A stretch of 64,000 nt of DNA from positions 1 through 64,000 of the forward strand of contig JAVBXK010000050.1 of assembly GCA_030824555.1 (NCBI GenBank). Reading direction: 5' to 3'. The notes beneath the pieces were generated by a model. That model had not been told where the DNA came from. It saw only the letters and a program-made list of their open reading frames with translations, and made no database searches. This document shows, in pieces, positions 33,525 through 44,388 of this stretch; positions within the stretch are counted from its first letter, which is position 1; each line of letters opens with the position of its first letter. The stretch is from a bacterium (GTDB taxonomy: Bacteria > Pseudomonadota > Gammaproteobacteria > Burkholderiales > Burkholderiaceae_C). The position numbers and the translations under genes were made by a program.

Positions 33525-34340
33525 TCAACCCTGGTTGAACCGGGCCGGGCGCTTTTCAAGGAAGGCAGACACGCCCTCCACGTAGTCGGCGCTGTGGCCC
33601 AGCTCGCGCATCATCAAAGCCTCGTAAGACAGGTGCTGCTCCAGCGTGGCGGTGTGGGCGGCCAGCATGGCCTGGCGGGTGCGCACCATGGCGCGGGTGG
33701 GCAGGGCAGCCAGCTGGACGGCCAGGGCATCGACGGTGGTGTCGAGCGCGTCGTTGGCCACACATTCCCAAATCAGACCCCACTCGGCCGCTTTGGCTGC
33801 GGGCAGTTTCTGCGCGGTCAGGGCCAGGCCCATGGCGCGGGCCAGCCCCAAGCGCTGCGGCACGGCCCACGATGCGCCGGTGTCGGGTATCAGCCCGATT
33901 TTGGAAAACGGCAGCATGAACGAAGCGGCCTCGGCAGCCACCACCATGTCGCATGCCAGCGCCAAGCTGCAACCCGCGCCGGCTGCCACGCCCTGCACGC
34001 GGGCGATGGTGGGCACGCGCAGGTTCGTCAGGCGCATCACCAGGGGTTTGAAGTTGCGCTCGACCACGTCGCCGATGTCTGGCGGGGGCTCACCGGGGGT
34101 GAACACCATGTCGGGGTCGGCCAGGTCCTGGCCTGCACAGAAACCACGCCCCGCACCGGTGACCACCAGCACGCGCACGTCGGCGCAGTCGCCACTGCCA
34201 GCCTGCAAAGCGTCGAGCGCGTGGCGCAGGTCGGCATGCATGTCGCCGGTGAAGGCGTTCATTTTGTCGGGGCGGTTGAGCGTGAGGCGGGCGATGCCGG
34301 ACGCCGAATCGACCGAAAATTCAATGCTTTTATAGCCCAT
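33525..34340 (-). CDS. paaG: PaaG, 2-(1,2-epoxy-1,2-dihydrophenyl)acetyl-CoA isomerase
   Basis: 271 residues, crotonase fold: ARLTLNRPDKMNAFTGDMHADLR, TGAGRGFCAGQDLAD with the oxyanion-hole residues, VQGVAAGAGCSLALACDMVVA and the catalytic-Asp region SKIGLIPDTGASWAVPQRLG. It turns the ring epoxide into an oxepin-CoA. The ATG at 34340 has GGAG upstream and is preferred over the ATG at 34355. The CAGQDL signature is typical for PaaG, more than for generic hydratases. Confidence 0.92.
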   Translation of the reverse strand: MGYKSIEFSVDSASGIARLTLNRPDKMNAFTGDMHADLRHALDALQAGSGDCADVRVLVVTGAGRGFCAGQDLADPDMVFTPGEPPPDIGDVVERNFKPLVMRLTNLRVPTIARVQGVAAGAGCSLALACDMVVAAEAASFMLPFSKIGLIPDTGASWAVPQRLGLARAMGLALTAQKLPAAKAAEWGLIWECVANDALDTTVDALAVQLAALPTRAMVRTRQAMLAAHTATLEQHLSYEALMMRELGHSADYVEGVSAFLEKRPARFNQG

Positions 34341-34487
34341 ACCGCTTGTCTCCATTCATTTGTCAGCTACACATTGCACTGCATGCGACTCGCCTGCGTT
34401 CGTCAGGCCTGATGCGCCGCAGTACCCGTGCGTACCGGGCCCTCGGCACGCTGCACACACAGGCCTCAGGCCTGCTTCACAACGCTT

Positions 34488-36155
34488 TCAAACGTGATAC
34501 CGCCGCTGCACCACGCGGAAGCGGTTGGCCACGAAGGCCGAGTCGGCATAGCTGGCGTTGGCCGCCGGGTTGCCGCCGGTACCGTGGTAGTCGGAATAGG
34601 CTGCTGACTGGTTCACGAACACCGCGCCCGTCAGGTTGATGGACAGGGCCACTTTGCTGCGGCAGGTGGCAGCGGTCATGGCATTCACCACGGCATCGTC
34701 GGTGCTGTACACGCCGACCGTCAGCGCGCCGTGGGTGTTGACCATGCGCTCGGACAGCGCAATGGCCGCAGCCGTGTCGGGCACGCTGACCACGAAGCTG
34801 ATGGGACCGAAGCGCTCTTCCATGTAGGCCGCTTCGTCGGCCATGTCGCAGGCCAGCAGCACGGGGGTTTGAACTTTGGCAGCGGGAAAGTCGGGGTTGC
34901 TCAGGGACTTGGATGCCAGCAGCACCGTGCCCAATTTGCCGCTGTTGGCCAGCGCAATGCGGTCAGCCGTGTCACCCGACTGGATGGCACCCAACACGGC
35001 GCAAGCCACTTCAGGCTTGGACAGGAAGCGGTCTATGGCCGCAGCCAGATCGGCGCACACCTGCTCATGGGTCTTGTGACCTTCGTCTGTGGCAATGCCA
35101 CCGGCAGGCACCAGGATGACCTGCGTGGTGGTGCACATCTGCCCCGAGTACAGCGACAGGGTGAACGCCAGGTTGCCCAACATGGCCTTGTAAGCGTGGG
35201 TGGAGTCGATGACGATGTGGTTCACGCCCGCCAGCTCGGCATACACCTGCGCCTGGCGGCAGTTGTTGATCAGCCACTGGCCGAACGCATTGCCACCCGT
35301 GAAGTCAACCGACTTGACGGCCGGGTGCGTGGCCAGGCCTTGGGTGACTTCACGCTGGGCGGTCACGCACAGGGTGACTAGGTTGGGGTCCAACCCCTGT
35401 TCGGCCAGCACGGCACGGATGGTGCGCACCGTCATGGCGGCGGGCAGCACGGCATTGCCATGAGGCTTGACGATGACGGCATTGCCCGTGGCCAGCGCGG
35501 CAAACAGGCCGGGGTAGGTGTTCCAGGTGGGGAAGGTGCCGCAACCAATGACCAACGCCACGCCACGGCCCACCACTTCGTAATGCTTTGTCATGACGAT
35601 GGGCGGGTTTTTGCCCTGCGGCTTTTCCCAGGTGGTTTCCGCTGGTACGAAGCTTTGCTCGCGCCAGGCGTAGGCCACCGCTTCCAGCCCACGGTCTTGC
35701 GCGTGGGGGCCGCCGGCCTGGAAAGCCATCATCCAGCCCTGCCCCGTGGTCAACATGACGGCATGGGCAATCTCGAAGCTTTGCTGGTTCAGACGGGTGA
35801 GCGCCTCCAGACACACGCCGGTGCGCCCAGCCGCGCCCAAGGCTTGCCAGCCCACCATGGCTTGCTGGCCCGCTTGCACCAAGGTATCTGCAGCGCAAAC
35901 GGGGTAGCGCACGTTCAGCGCCACGCCGTAGGGTGACACCTCGGGGCTCAGCCAGCCTTGCTGACCGGGTTGGTCCAGCACGAAATCCGCATCGAAACAT
36001 GACTCACATTTTTGTTTGCTGTCGGCATGTGCTGTTTCACCATACACCTTGGGACTGGGCATTTCATTGAAAGCAGACCAGTAGCCACGGGTGGCTATGG
36101 CCTGCATGGCGCCGTCAAGCAAGGCACGGTGTTGGTCAAACAAAGCAAGTGACAT
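34488..36155 (-). CDS. paaN: PaaN, phenylacetate-pathway aldehyde dehydrogenase (no MaoC domain)
   Basis: 555 residues, aldehyde-dehydrogenase superfamily. VALVIGCGTFPTWNTYPGLFAALATGNAVIVKPHGNAVLPA binds cofactor, YAELAGVNHIVIDS holds the conserved Glu region, YSGQMCTTTQVILVP contains the nucleophilic Cys, and EERFGPISFVV is the C-terminal motif. The length and lack of a fused enoyl-CoA hydratase distinguish it from PaaZ; it matches the short PaaN type. It should oxidise the semialdehyde formed on ring opening. The ATG at 36155 has GGAG upstream. First gene of the leftward paa run. Confidence 0.9.
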   Translation of the reverse strand: MSLALFDQHRALLDGAMQAIATRGYWSAFNEMPSPKVYGETAHADSKQKCESCFDADFVLDQPGQQGWLSPEVSPYGVALNVRYPVCAADTLVQAGQQAMVGWQALGAAGRTGVCLEALTRLNQQSFEIAHAVMLTTGQGWMMAFQAGGPHAQDRGLEAVAYAWREQSFVPAETTWEKPQGKNPPIVMTKHYEVVGRGVALVIGCGTFPTWNTYPGLFAALATGNAVIVKPHGNAVLPAAMTVRTIRAVLAEQGLDPNLVTLCVTAQREVTQGLATHPAVKSVDFTGGNAFGQWLINNCRQAQVYAELAGVNHIVIDSTHAYKAMLGNLAFTLSLYSGQMCTTTQVILVPAGGIATDEGHKTHEQVCADLAAAIDRFLSKPEVACAVLGAIQSGDTADRIALANSGKLGTVLLASKSLSNPDFPAAKVQTPVLLACDMADEAAYMEERFGPISFVVSVPDTAAAIALSERMVNTHGALTVGVYSTDDAVVNAMTAATCRSKVALSINLTGAVFVNQSAAYSDYHGTGGNPAANASYADSAFVANRFRVVQRRYHV

Positions 36156-36667
36156 CGAAACTCCAGGGCAAAGCATTCACATTCAGTGGTAGCCAAGTTC
36201 TGTCAGTGCTTGACCACCTCATTACGACACAAATAAGTGTTGTTTACTGAAATTAATGTATTACTTTGATGGGTGCAGCACAATACCCTACCGACGCATG
36301 ATGTCTAGGTGTTTTCACTGATCTGCACACGGTTTGTCGCACGAAGGCGCACTCACCCCTCCCGCACGAGGGCAGCCGAACTCTTTACGCCCAGGAGACG
36401 ACCACAGGTTGATGCACCGTCAATGGCACGTTACGCAGCGGAGTTTGAGACGCCACTCGCTCTTCGGGCTGGCGTTCCTGATAGCGCTGGGTGTCGTTGA
36501 CCTCTTGACCATATACGGCTTGCAGGTGCCGCACTTCACCTTTTGAATCCGCCCAGCATCGACTGGACGTGGTATCAGATGACTATCGCAGCGGATGCTG
36601 CGACTCGCCTACATGAAGCGCCTGTGAAGGCCCATGGCAGCCATGCACCCAATGGACCGAAAGGGTG
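36156..36667. other. Intergenic stretch upstream of paaN
   Basis: About 500 bases without a well-supported gene. 36156-36300 is AT-richer and must contain the leftward paa promoter. I do not see the palindromic PaaR-type operator known from other betaproteobacteria, consistent with control by PaaX. One small rightward ORF (36412-36546) is listed separately. The rest (36547-36667) shows nothing recognisable. Confidence 0.5.
36412..36546 (+). CDS. Possible 44-residue single-span membrane protein
   Basis: Basic N-terminus (MHRQWHVTQRSLRRHS) followed by one hydrophobic span (LFGLAFLIALGVVDLLTIYG) and a short tail, a plausible small inner-membrane protein. An AGG is 4 nt before the ATG at 36412, with a stronger AGGAG farther away. 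No family recognised. It could equally be chance or the relic of a larger membrane protein. Confidence 0.25.
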   Translation: MHRQWHVTQRSLRRHSLFGLAFLIALGVVDLLTIYGLQVPHFTF

Positions 36668-37435
36668 TCAGAGTCCGGTCGCTTGTGGCAACAGCGCTTT
36701 GGCAGCATCGACACGGATGCGCATGTCCACCGACGGATCGTTCATGACCGACAGCAAGAACGCGCGCGGGTCTTCCACAAAATGGGGGGCTCCGGCCTCG
36801 GAGCCGACAGACTCGGCTTGCTCGGCGAGCGGGGCTATCGATGCGGTTTCGCTATCAGCAGTAAGCAATGCCAAGGCGCGTTCAAATGCCAGCGCCGAAG
36901 CGGGCACCGTGCGAGACAACAAATCGGCTTGGGCATCGGGGCTGGGTTGGCGCTCCAGCCAGGGTTCTGCTTCAAAAATCCGGGCCAGATCGGGGGACAC
37001 GAATGCAGACCAATGCCCCGAAACGGACTGCTCAGCCGGGACCGACGGCAGGTTGGACTCGCTCAGCCCGAGCGGCTCACCGATGGATGGCACGCACCTG
37101 ACGCAGGCAGGCCCCACGTCTGCCAGGTGGCGCGCGACTAACAGCTCAAGGAAACGGCGTGCTGCATGCACAGACACCGCTTCGGCCAATGAAAACCACA
37201 GTTGGTACCCATCCACACCATCGACAGCGATGGCGGGGGGAGGTAACGACAATGCCGATTGCACCCCCTCCCACGCGCGCAACAAGGGGTCCCACTGGGC
37301 CGGCCGCCCCAGTCCCAACACCAGACACCGGGTTGAAACATGGGTGGGTGACATGTGCAACGGTGCCACCCCGCCATTCGAGGCGACTTCAAACCCGAAC
37401 AGGCGGTGTTGTTCTGCTTGCAACCGAATGGACAT
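36668..37435 (-). CDS. Conserved-looking protein of unknown function
   Basis: 255 residues, not recognised. No signal peptide or membrane helix. The N-terminal half has hydrophobic beta-like stretches (CLVLGLGRPAQWDPLLRAWEGVQ, YQLWFSLAEAVSVHAARRFLELLVARHL). The C-terminal half is acidic with an EDPRAFLLSVMNDPSVDMRIRVDAAKALLP end that resembles small-terminase or HTH-type helical tails. The ATG at 37435 has GAGG 6 nt upstream. It lies downstream of the initiator tRNA terminator, on the same strand as the ribosomal operon. Real gene by start signals; function unknown. Confidence 0.6.
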   Translation of the reverse strand: MSIRLQAEQHRLFGFEVASNGGVAPLHMSPTHVSTRCLVLGLGRPAQWDPLLRAWEGVQSALSLPPPAIAVDGVDGYQLWFSLAEAVSVHAARRFLELLVARHLADVGPACVRCVPSIGEPLGLSESNLPSVPAEQSVSGHWSAFVSPDLARIFEAEPWLERQPSPDAQADLLSRTVPASALAFERALALLTADSETASIAPLAEQAESVGSEAGAPHFVEDPRAFLLSVMNDPSVDMRIRVDAAKALLPQATGL

Positions 37436-37542
37436 TTTCAACCTCAAAGCGAAACAAGCGAAGGCATCAACTTGCGGCAAATATCAGTCCCGATGAACGT
37501 GCCAAAGGGATGAGGGCAAGAAGACAACTGCAGCCTCAAAGC

Positions 37543-37568
37543 AAAAAGCCCGCATAAGCGGGCTTTTT
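37543..37568 (-). terminator. Rho-independent terminator after the initiator tRNA
   Basis: AAAAAGCCCGC (37543-37553), loop ATAA, GCGGGCTTTTT (37558-37568): an 11-bp perfect stem ending in five T in either direction. It lies 23 nt beyond the tRNA 3' end and ends the leftward ribosomal/tRNA transcript. Confidence 0.88.
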
Positions 37569-37591
37569 GAAAGTCAAGCAAGTGACTGTGT

Positions 37592-37668
<77 letters not shown>

Positions 37669-37685
37669 TCAAGAGGGTTATTGTA

Positions 37686-38084
37686 TCACGCTGCGGCGTT
37701 ATCTGCGGTGTCGGCAGATTTTTCTTCTGCACGGTCCACCAGCTCAACCAAGGCCATGGGTGCGTTGTCACCCACGCGGAAGCCCATTTTCAAAATGCGG
37801 GTGTAACCACCTGGACGGGCTTTGAAACGGGGGCCAAGTTCATTGAACAGCTTTACAACCACATCGCGGTCGCGCAAGCGGTCGAATGCCAAGCGGCGGT
37901 TGGCCAAAGTGGGCTCTTTGGCAAGCGTGATCATGGGCTCAACCACACGGCGCAGCTCTTTGGCTTTCGGCACTGTGGTTTTGATGACTTCGTGGGTGAG
38001 CAGCGAGTTCATCATGTTACGCAGCATCGCGAGGCGGTGCGAGCTGGTGCGATTGAGTTTGCGAAGACCGTGTCCGTGACGCAT
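37686..38084 (-). CDS. rplQ: Ribosomal protein L17
   Basis: 132 residues: [20 protein letters not shown] and LVELVDR are the L17 ends. The C-terminus has a short Glu/Ala extension ([14 protein letters not shown]). Large-subunit protein near the exit tunnel. Last protein gene of the alpha operon, followed after 17 nt by the initiator tRNA. Confidence 0.97.
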   Translation of the reverse strand: MRHGHGLRKLNRTSSHRLAMLRNMMNSLLTHEVIKTTVPKAKELRRVVEPMITLAKEPTLANRRLAFDRLRDRDVVVKLFNELGPRFKARPGGYTRILKMGFRVGDNAPMALVELVDRAEEKSADTADNAAA

Positions 38085-38159
38085 TTTAAATTTCCTTGAG
38101 TTTTATGCCGCTGGCCGTATCAGGTACCCGCGGGTGAGGGATAACCCCTCATGCGTGAA

Positions 38160-39146
38160 TCAATGTTTATCGAGGCCAACAGGTGGCCAATTTTCCAACT
38201 TCATACCCAAAGTCAGCCCACGGGAAGCCAGCACTTCCTTGATTTCGTTGAGTGACTTGCGACCCAGGTTAGGGGTCTTGAGCAATTCGTTTTCAGTGCG
38301 CTGGATCAGATCGCCAATGTAGTAGATGTTTTCGGCCTTCAGGCAGTTCGCAGAACGAACCGTGAGTTCCAACTCATCCACAGGGCGCAGCAGAATCGGG
38401 TCAAACTGCTGAGAAGCACGTTGAGCTGGCGCATCGAATGCACTCAGTTCAACACCTTCCAACTGTGCAAACACTGCCAGTTGTTCAACCAAAATTTTAG
38501 CGGAAGCGCGAACAGCTTCCTCAGGACCCACAGCACCGTTGGTTTCGATGTCCAGCACCAACTTGTCCAAGTCAGTACGTTGTTCGACGCGTGCGCTTTC
38601 AACTGTGTAGCTGACGCGACGCACTGGGGAGAAAGACGCATCCAACACAATGCGACCGATGGAACGCAATTGGTCGTCATGACGGCGCACGTTCCCGGAA
38701 ACATAACCACGGCCTTTTTCGACCTTGATCTGCATGTCCAACTTGGTGCCTGGTGACAACGTCGCAATGACATGGCCAGGATTGACAATTTCAACGTCGT
38801 GAGGCGTCTGGATATCAGACGCCGTGACCAAGCCTTCACCGTCTTTACGCAAGCTCAAGGTCACTTCATCGCGGTTGTGGAGCTTGAACACCACACCCTT
38901 GAGGTTCAACAAGATGTTGACCACATCTTCCTGGACGCCGTCAATAGATGAGTACTCGTGCAACACGCCTGCAATCGTCACTTCGGTCGGCGCGTGCCCA
39001 ACCATTGACGACAGCAAAACGCGGCGGAGCGCATTGCCCAGCGTGTGACCATAGCCACGCTCGAAGGGTTCCAAAGACACCTTGGCCCTGTTCGGGGCAA
39101 GTTGTTCCACGCTGATTGACTTGGGCTTCAACAAATTTGTAAGCAT
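38160..39146 (-). CDS. rpoA: RNA polymerase alpha subunit
   Basis: 328 residues. The N-terminal dimerisation domain has [24 protein letters not shown], and the C-terminal domain has [30 protein letters not shown] followed by [25 protein letters not shown]. The alpha-CTD contacts UP elements and activators. Between rpsD and rplQ as usual. Confidence 0.98.
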   Translation of the reverse strand: MLTNLLKPKSISVEQLAPNRAKVSLEPFERGYGHTLGNALRRVLLSSMVGHAPTEVTIAGVLHEYSSIDGVQEDVVNILLNLKGVVFKLHNRDEVTLSLRKDGEGLVTASDIQTPHDVEIVNPGHVIATLSPGTKLDMQIKVEKGRGYVSGNVRRHDDQLRSIGRIVLDASFSPVRRVSYTVESARVEQRTDLDKLVLDIETNGAVGPEEAVRASAKILVEQLAVFAQLEGVELSAFDAPAQRASQQFDPILLRPVDELELTVRSANCLKAENIYYIGDLIQRTENELLKTPNLGRKSLNEIKEVLASRGLTLGMKLENWPPVGLDKH

Positions 39147-39230
39147 TTAACTTCCCTCATTGCCCTCAGCTCGTTACACCGATAAGGCAGCCGAAGCAGA
39201 TCCTGGGTGTCACAGACACCCAGGCTCGAA

Positions 39231-39854
39231 TTAACGTGAATACAGTTCGACGATCAACGATTCGTTGATGTCAGAGGCAAACTCGTCGCGGTCAGGCGCT
39301 TTCTTGAAGGTGCCTTCGCACTTGTCGGCAGCCACTTCAACCCATGCGGGGAAACCGATCTGCTTGGCGAGTTCCAACGCTTCGGCGATGCGCGCCTGTT
39401 TGCGTGACTTCTCACGGATCGCGATCACATCACCTGCCTTAACCAAGTAAGAAGGAATGTTTACCGAATTGCCATTGACCGTGATGGCTTTGTGCGACAC
39501 CAGCTGGCGCGCTTCGGCACGTGTTGACGCGAAACCCATGCGGAATGCCACGTTGTCGAGACGTGACTCCAACAGTGACAACAGGTTCGCACCTGTGTTG
39601 CCACGGCGACGGTCTGCTTCTTCGAAGTAACGGCGGAACTGACGCTCCAGAATGCCGTACATGCGTTTGACTTTTTGCTTTTCGCGCAGTTGCAGACCAA
39701 AGTCGGAAGTGCGGGCACCGGAAGTGCGACCGTGCTGACCTGGCTTCGAATCAAATTTGGCTTTGTCGCTGATGGAACGGCGTGCGCTCTTCAACAGCAG
39801 ATCGGTGCCTTCACGGCGGGACAGTTTTGCCTTTGGGCCAAGATAACGTGCCAC
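39231..39854 (-). CDS. rpsD: Ribosomal protein S4
   Basis: 207 residues. Starts [19 protein letters not shown] and contains the S4 RNA-binding domain ([31 protein letters not shown]). S4 initiates 30S assembly and represses the alpha operon in known bacteria. The start is a GTG at 39854 preceded by AAAGGA. Confidence 0.97.
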   Translation of the reverse strand: MARYLGPKAKLSRREGTDLLLKSARRSISDKAKFDSKPGQHGRTSGARTSDFGLQLREKQKVKRMYGILERQFRRYFEEADRRRGNTGANLLSLLESRLDNVAFRMGFASTRAEARQLVSHKAITVNGNSVNIPSYLVKAGDVIAIREKSRKQARIAEALELAKQIGFPAWVEVAADKCEGTFKKAPDRDEFASDINESLIVELYSR

Positions 39855-39957
39855 GTTGGATTCCTTTAAGTCTTCTGTGCGTCAAACGCACAGGAGCCAC
39901 GGTGCAATACCGTGGCGGTGGTCTTGATGAACAGACGCCCGCAGGCGTCAATTGAAA

Positions 39958-40362
39958 TCAGATGCGACGACGCTTCTGAGGGCGACAGCCGTTGTGCGGC
40001 ACCGGTGTCACATCGGAAATGGAAACAATGCGAATGCCCAGTGCACCCAATGCGCGCACAGAGCTCTCCCGACCGGGACCGGGACCTTTGATCTCGACGT
40101 CAAGGTTTTTGATGCCTTGCTCGATGGCTGCACGACCAGCCACTTCAGATGCGACCTGTGCGGCGAAAGGCGTCGACTTGCGTGAGCCCTTGAAACCCTG
40201 GCCACCAGAAGACGCCCAAGACAACGCATTGCCTTGACGGTCGGTGATGGTGATGATCGTGTTGTTGAACGAAGCGTGAACGTGTGCAATGCCGTCGGCA
40301 ATGTTCTTGCGGACTTTCTTGCGGACGCGTGCGGCTGCGGAACTGGATGGTGACTTTGCCAT
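39958..40362 (-). CDS. rpsK: Ribosomal protein S11
   Basis: 134 residues: [51 protein letters not shown] and the C-terminal [17 protein letters not shown] are diagnostic. Platform protein of the 30S subunit, contacts mRNA at the E site. Confidence 0.97.
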   Translation of the reverse strand: MAKSPSSSAAARVRKKVRKNIADGIAHVHASFNNTIITITDRQGNALSWASSGGQGFKGSRKSTPFAAQVASEVAGRAAIEQGIKNLDVEIKGPGPGRESSVRALGALGIRIVSISDVTPVPHNGCRPQKRRRI

Positions 40363-40379
40363 GACTAACTTTCAGTAGC

Positions 40380-40745
40380 TTATTTTTTCAGAGCCAATGC
40401 AGCCTTGCGTGGACCCTTGCGTGTACGCGCATTGGTTTTGGTACGCTGGCCACGCAGTGGCAAACCACGGCGATGACGAAACCCGCGATAGCAACCAATG
40501 TCCATCAAACGCTTGATGTTCATGGTCGTTTCGCGGCGAAGATCACCCTCGATCGTGAACAAGCCGACTTGGTCGCGAACCTTTTCCAAATCCGCGTCAG
40601 AAAAGTCTTTGATCTTTTTGCTGTAGGCGATACCTGCGGCGTCACAGATCTGACGTGCACGTGTACGACCGACGCCGAAAATGGCAGTCAAGCCAATCTC
40701 TGCGTGCTTGTGGGGAGGGATGTTGATACCTGCAATACGAGCCAT
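40380..40745 (-). CDS. rpsM: Ribosomal protein S13
   Basis: 121 residues: [49 protein letters not shown]. Head protein bridging to the 50S subunit. The ATG at 40745 has GAGG upstream; the open frame to 40814 covers the rpmJ region antisensically and is not used. Confidence 0.97.
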   Translation of the reverse strand: MARIAGINIPPHKHAEIGLTAIFGVGRTRARQICDAAGIAYSKKIKDFSDADLEKVRDQVGLFTIEGDLRRETTMNIKRLMDIGCYRGFRHRRGLPLRGQRTKTNARTRKGPRKAALALKK

Positions 40746-40761
40746 GATGGTCCTCTGATTC

Positions 40762-40875
40762 TCAGCCTTGGCGCTGTTTGTGACGTGGGTCTGTGCAAAT
40801 GACACGCACGACACCCTTACGCCGAATGATCTTACAGTTGCGGCACATTTTTTTGACCGAAGCCGAAACTCTCAT
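40762..40875 (-). CDS. rpmJ: Ribosomal protein L36
   Basis: 37 residues, [20 protein letters not shown]..., ending PRHKQRQG. Four-residue zinc set C-x2-C...C...H is visible (CRNC, ICTDPRH), so this is the zinc-binding form. AGGAG precedes the ATG at 40875. Sits between secY and rpsM, 16 nt before the rpsM start. Confidence 0.96.
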   Translation of the reverse strand: MRVSASVKKMCRNCKIIRRKGVVRVICTDPRHKQRQG

Positions 40876-40951
40876 AGTTTTCTCCTAAAAATCAATTTCT
40901 ACTGGATGAATCTGGACATCGTCTGAATTCATCTCAAGTTGTCCGGGTAAC

Positions 40952-42259
40952 TCAACCCTTGAAATTCGCCTTTTTCAGCAACGACTCGTATTGCTGAGAC
41001 ATCATGTAGTTCTGCACCTGAGCCATGAAATCCATGGTGACCACTACGATGATCAACAAAGACGTGCCGCCAAAGTAGAAAGGCACGTTGTACTTCAGGA
41101 TCAGAAACTCGGGCAGCAAACACACCAGCGTGATGTAAATCGCACCAGCAAACGTCAAACGCGACAGAATTTTGTCAATGTGACGCGCAGTCTGATCGCC
41201 TGGGCGGATACCAGGAATGAAGGCACCACTTTTCTTGAGGTTGTCTGCAGTTTCACGACTGTTGAATACCAACGCTGTATAAAAAAAGCAGAAAAACACA
41301 ATGGCGGCACCGTACAACGCCACATAAATAGGCTGCCCTGGCGTCAGGGCCGCAGAAATGTCTTTCAACCACCGCAGCGAATCACCAGTACTGAACCAAC
41401 CCACAACCGTTGCGGGCAACAAGATGATCGAAGACGCAAAGATGGCAGGAATCACACCAGCCATGTTCAGCTTCAATGGAAGATGAGACGACTGCCCACC
41501 GTAAACCTTATTGCCAACCTGACGACGCGCATAATTGACGAGAATCTTGCGTTGACCGCGCTCAACAAACACCACGAAGTAGGTTACCAGTACAACCAGA
41601 ATGCTGATGAAAATAGCAGCCAACGGATGCATGGAGCCCGTACGAACCAACTCAAACAACCCCCCCAGCGCGCTGGGCAGTCCAGCTGCAATGCTGCCGA
41701 AGATCAAAATCGATATGCCGTTACCCAACCCACGCTCTGTGATCTGCTCACCCAACCACATGAGGAACAACGTACCGGCAGTCAGCGTCACAACAGTCGT
41801 CAGGCGGAACATGAAGCCTGGTTCAATCACCAAGCCCTGCGTACCCTCCAACGCCAACGCAATACCCAGCGACTGGAACAGTGCCAATGCAACTGTGCCG
41901 TATCGCGTGAACTGCGTGATCTTCCGACGCCCAGCTTCGCCTTCCTTTTTCATCTGCTCCAGTGCAGGTACCACGTAGGAGCCCAACTGCATGATGATCG
42001 AGGCGGAGATGTAAGGCATGATCCCCAACGCAAACACAGCGAAGCGAGACAAGGCACCGCCGGAAAACATATTGAATAAACTCAATATGCCACCTTCTTG
42101 CGACTTGAACAGCTGGGCAAGTTGCTCTGGATCGATGCCTGGCACTGGAATGTGTGCACCGATACGGTACACCACCAACGCCAACATCAGAAAGACAAGA
42201 CGACGACGCAAATCGCCGTATTTGTCAGACTTCGCAATGGACGGACTGGATGTGGCCAC
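40952..42259 (-). CDS. secY: Protein translocase subunit SecY
   Basis: 435 residues, ten membrane helices. [56 protein letters not shown] (plug region) and [22 protein letters not shown] (cytosolic loop for ribosome/SecA) are clear. Core channel of the Sec translocon. The start is a GTG at 42259 with AGG 7 nt upstream. Confidence 0.97.
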   Translation of the reverse strand: MATSSPSIAKSDKYGDLRRRLVFLMLALVVYRIGAHIPVPGIDPEQLAQLFKSQEGGILSLFNMFSGGALSRFAVFALGIMPYISASIIMQLGSYVVPALEQMKKEGEAGRRKITQFTRYGTVALALFQSLGIALALEGTQGLVIEPGFMFRLTTVVTLTAGTLFLMWLGEQITERGLGNGISILIFGSIAAGLPSALGGLFELVRTGSMHPLAAIFISILVVLVTYFVVFVERGQRKILVNYARRQVGNKVYGGQSSHLPLKLNMAGVIPAIFASSIILLPATVVGWFSTGDSLRWLKDISAALTPGQPIYVALYGAAIVFFCFFYTALVFNSRETADNLKKSGAFIPGIRPGDQTARHIDKILSRLTFAGAIYITLVCLLPEFLILKYNVPFYFGGTSLLIIVVVTMDFMAQVQNYMMSQQYESLLKKANFKG

Positions 42260-42279
42260 GTTTAAACCTGCGTGAACGC

Positions 42280-42711
42280 TCAGGCGACCGAGCCGCCTGC
42301 GGCTTCGATTGCAACCTTGGCTGCAGCGGTCGCGCCGATGTCTTTCAGGTTCACAGCAGATGTCAAGACACCTGTGTTCACCACTTTGACCCTGCGAACC
42401 AACTGAGACACCAAGCCTGCTTGCTTGAGCGCAAGCAAATCGATGTCAGGTGCATTCAGCGCAGCCAAATCGGTCAATGTGACTTCGCCCACGAAGGGTT
42501 TCTGCTGAGACTTGAAGCCGCGCTTGGGCAAACGACGCTGCATAGGCATCTGACCGCCCTCGAAGCCAACCTTGTGGTAGCCACCCGCACGGGACTTTTG
42601 CCCCTTGTGGCCGCGACCAGCGGTTTTACCCAGACCTGAGCCGATACCACGACCAACACGACGTTTGGCGTGTTTGGCACCGGCACCGGGTTTGATGGTG
42701 TTGAGTTCCAT
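42280..42711 (-). CDS. rplO: Ribosomal protein L15
   Basis: 143 residues: [44 protein letters not shown] is the Gly-rich basic N-terminus of L15; ends [11 protein letters not shown]. Late-assembly 50S protein. Confidence 0.97.
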   Translation of the reverse strand: MELNTIKPGAGAKHAKRRVGRGIGSGLGKTAGRGHKGQKSRAGGYHKVGFEGGQMPMQRRLPKRGFKSQQKPFVGEVTLTDLAALNAPDIDLLALKQAGLVSQLVRRVKVVNTGVLTSAVNLKDIGATAAAKVAIEAAGGSVA

Positions 42712-42722
42712 TTTTTACCTGC

Positions 42723-42905
42723 TTACAGTACAGCGACCAGATAGCTGATCTTGTTGATCATGCCGCGGACTGCAGGGGTATCCTGCAGCTCGCTGACACT
42801 GTTGACTTTGCGCAAACCCAGGCCACGGACTGTGGCACGGTGCGACTCTTTGCAACCGATGGGGCTGCGCACCAACTTGATTTTGACGGTGGTAGGTGTG
42901 GTCAT
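42723..42905 (-). CDS. rpmD: Ribosomal protein L30
   Basis: 60 residues: [53 protein letters not shown]. Normal L30 length, between rpsE and rplO. Confidence 0.97.
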   Translation of the reverse strand: MTTPTTVKIKLVRSPIGCKESHRATVRGLGLRKVNSVSELQDTPAVRGMINKISYLVAVL

Positions 42906-42916
42906 CGTTGTGGTCC

Positions 42917-43435
42917 TCAGCTCAGGATCTCTTCAACCGACTTGCCACGCTTTGCAGCGACGTTGGCAGGTGTTGTGGAGTTTTTCAACGCGTCCAGCGT
43001 GGCGCGAACGAGGTTGTAAGGGTTGCTGGAACCATGGCTTTTGGCCACGACATCCGTGATGCCCAACACTTCGAAGACAGCGCGCATGGGGCCGCCAGCA
43101 ATGATGCCGGTACCCTTGGCGGCCGGCAGCATCATCACATTGGACGCACCGTGCTCACCAAACACATTGTGGTGAATAGAGCCGTTTTTCAACGACACCT
43201 TGATCATGTTGCGGCGGGCCTGCTCCATGGCCTTCTGAACAGCAACTGGCACTTCACGTGCTTTGCCTTTGCCCATACCGACTTTGCCATCACCATCGCC
43301 AACAACGGTCAATGCGGCAAAACCCAAAATGCGACCGCCCTTGACCACCTTGGTCACGCGGTTGATCGCGATCATCTTTTCGCGCAGACCGTCATCCGGT
43401 GCATCACCCTGCGCTTTAGCCTGGAACTTAGCCAT
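42917..43435 (-). CDS. rpsE: Ribosomal protein S5
   Basis: 172 residues: [59 protein letters not shown] with the two GDG/GMGKGKA loops of S5, then [39 protein letters not shown]. Decoding-fidelity protein; mutations here in other species change spectinomycin response. Confidence 0.97.
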   Translation of the reverse strand: MAKFQAKAQGDAPDDGLREKMIAINRVTKVVKGGRILGFAALTVVGDGDGKVGMGKGKAREVPVAVQKAMEQARRNMIKVSLKNGSIHHNVFGEHGASNVMMLPAAKGTGIIAGGPMRAVFEVLGITDVVAKSHGSSNPYNLVRATLDALKNSTTPANVAAKRGKSVEEILS

Positions 43436-43452
43436 ATCGAGTATTCCTTGGA

Positions 43453-43818
43453 TCAGAACTGGAGACCGGCTTCCCGGGCTGCGTCAGCGAGGGCTTTCAC
43501 ACGGCCGTGGTAGGCAAAGCCTGCACGGTCAAATGCGACTTTTTCGATGCCAGCGGCTTTTGCTTTTTCAGCAATGCGCTTGCCAATCACTTCCGCAGCA
43601 GCTTTATTGCCACCCTTGCCTGCGGAACCGATTTGTGCACGAACTTCGGACTCCACGGTCGAAGCTGCAGCCAGCACCTTGGTGCCATCGCCAGAGATGA
43701 CGTTGGCATAGATGTGCAAGTTGGTGCGGTTTACCGTCAGACGGACGGCGGACTGCTGTGCAATGCGCAGCCGTGTCTGACGCGCACGACGGAGACGTTG
43801 CTCTTTTTTGGTCAACAT
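43453..43818 (-). CDS. rplR: Ribosomal protein L18
   Basis: 121 residues: [66 protein letters not shown]. Binds 5S rRNA with L5. Confidence 0.97.
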   Translation of the reverse strand: MLTKKEQRLRRARQTRLRIAQQSAVRLTVNRTNLHIYANVISGDGTKVLAAASTVESEVRAQIGSAGKGGNKAAAEVIGKRIAEKAKAAGIEKVAFDRAGFAYHGRVKALADAAREAGLQF

Positions 43819-43829
43819 GATCCCAGTCC

Positions 43830-44363
43830 TTATTTCTTCTTGGTTTCTTTGATCGCGACTTTTTCGTCCGCGTAGCGGATACCCTTGCCTTTGTAGGGCT
43901 CAGGTGGACGAACAGCACGAACTTCAGCAGCAATCTGACCCACACGTTGACGGTCAGCACCTTTGATCAGTACTTCCGTTGGCGTGGGAGTCGCTACGGT
44001 GATGCCTGCAGGCATGGCCATGATCACTGGGTGTGAATAACCCACCGTGAGATTCAGCTTGTCACCTTGTGCCTGAGCCTTGTAACCCACGCCAATCAGT
44101 GTCAGCTTGCGCTCGAAGCCCTTGCTCACGCCAACAACCATGTTGTTCACGGCCTGGCGAATGGTGCCAGACAGTGCATTGGCATCACGCGATTCGTCAG
44201 CTGGCACGAAGGACAGCGAACCGTTGTTGTTTTCCACCTTGACCAGCGCGTTCTGCGCCACTTCAAGCGTGCCCAGGGCGCCCTTGACCGTGATGGTCTC
44301 GGCGCGCACAGCGACATCCACACCTTGTGGGACGGCAATTGCCAGTTTTCCTACACGAGACAT
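43830..44363 (-). CDS. rplF: Ribosomal protein L6
   Basis: 177 residues, two related halves: [19 protein letters not shown] and the C-terminal [36 protein letters not shown] signature, ending in a Lys tail. Confidence 0.97.
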   Translation of the reverse strand: MSRVGKLAIAVPQGVDVAVRAETITVKGALGTLEVAQNALVKVENNNGSLSFVPADESRDANALSGTIRQAVNNMVVGVSKGFERKLTLIGVGYKAQAQGDKLNLTVGYSHPVIMAMPAGITVATPTPTEVLIKGADRQRVGQIAAEVRAVRPPEPYKGKGIRYADEKVAIKETKKK

Positions 44364-44388
44364 TCAGTTTTCTCCTCAATGCCCTGCG

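Noticed and set aside
36156-36300. Search for a PaaR-type palindromic operator before paaN
   Set aside because: No such palindrome was found. The presence of paaX makes that regulator the likelier one, though I could not place its site either.
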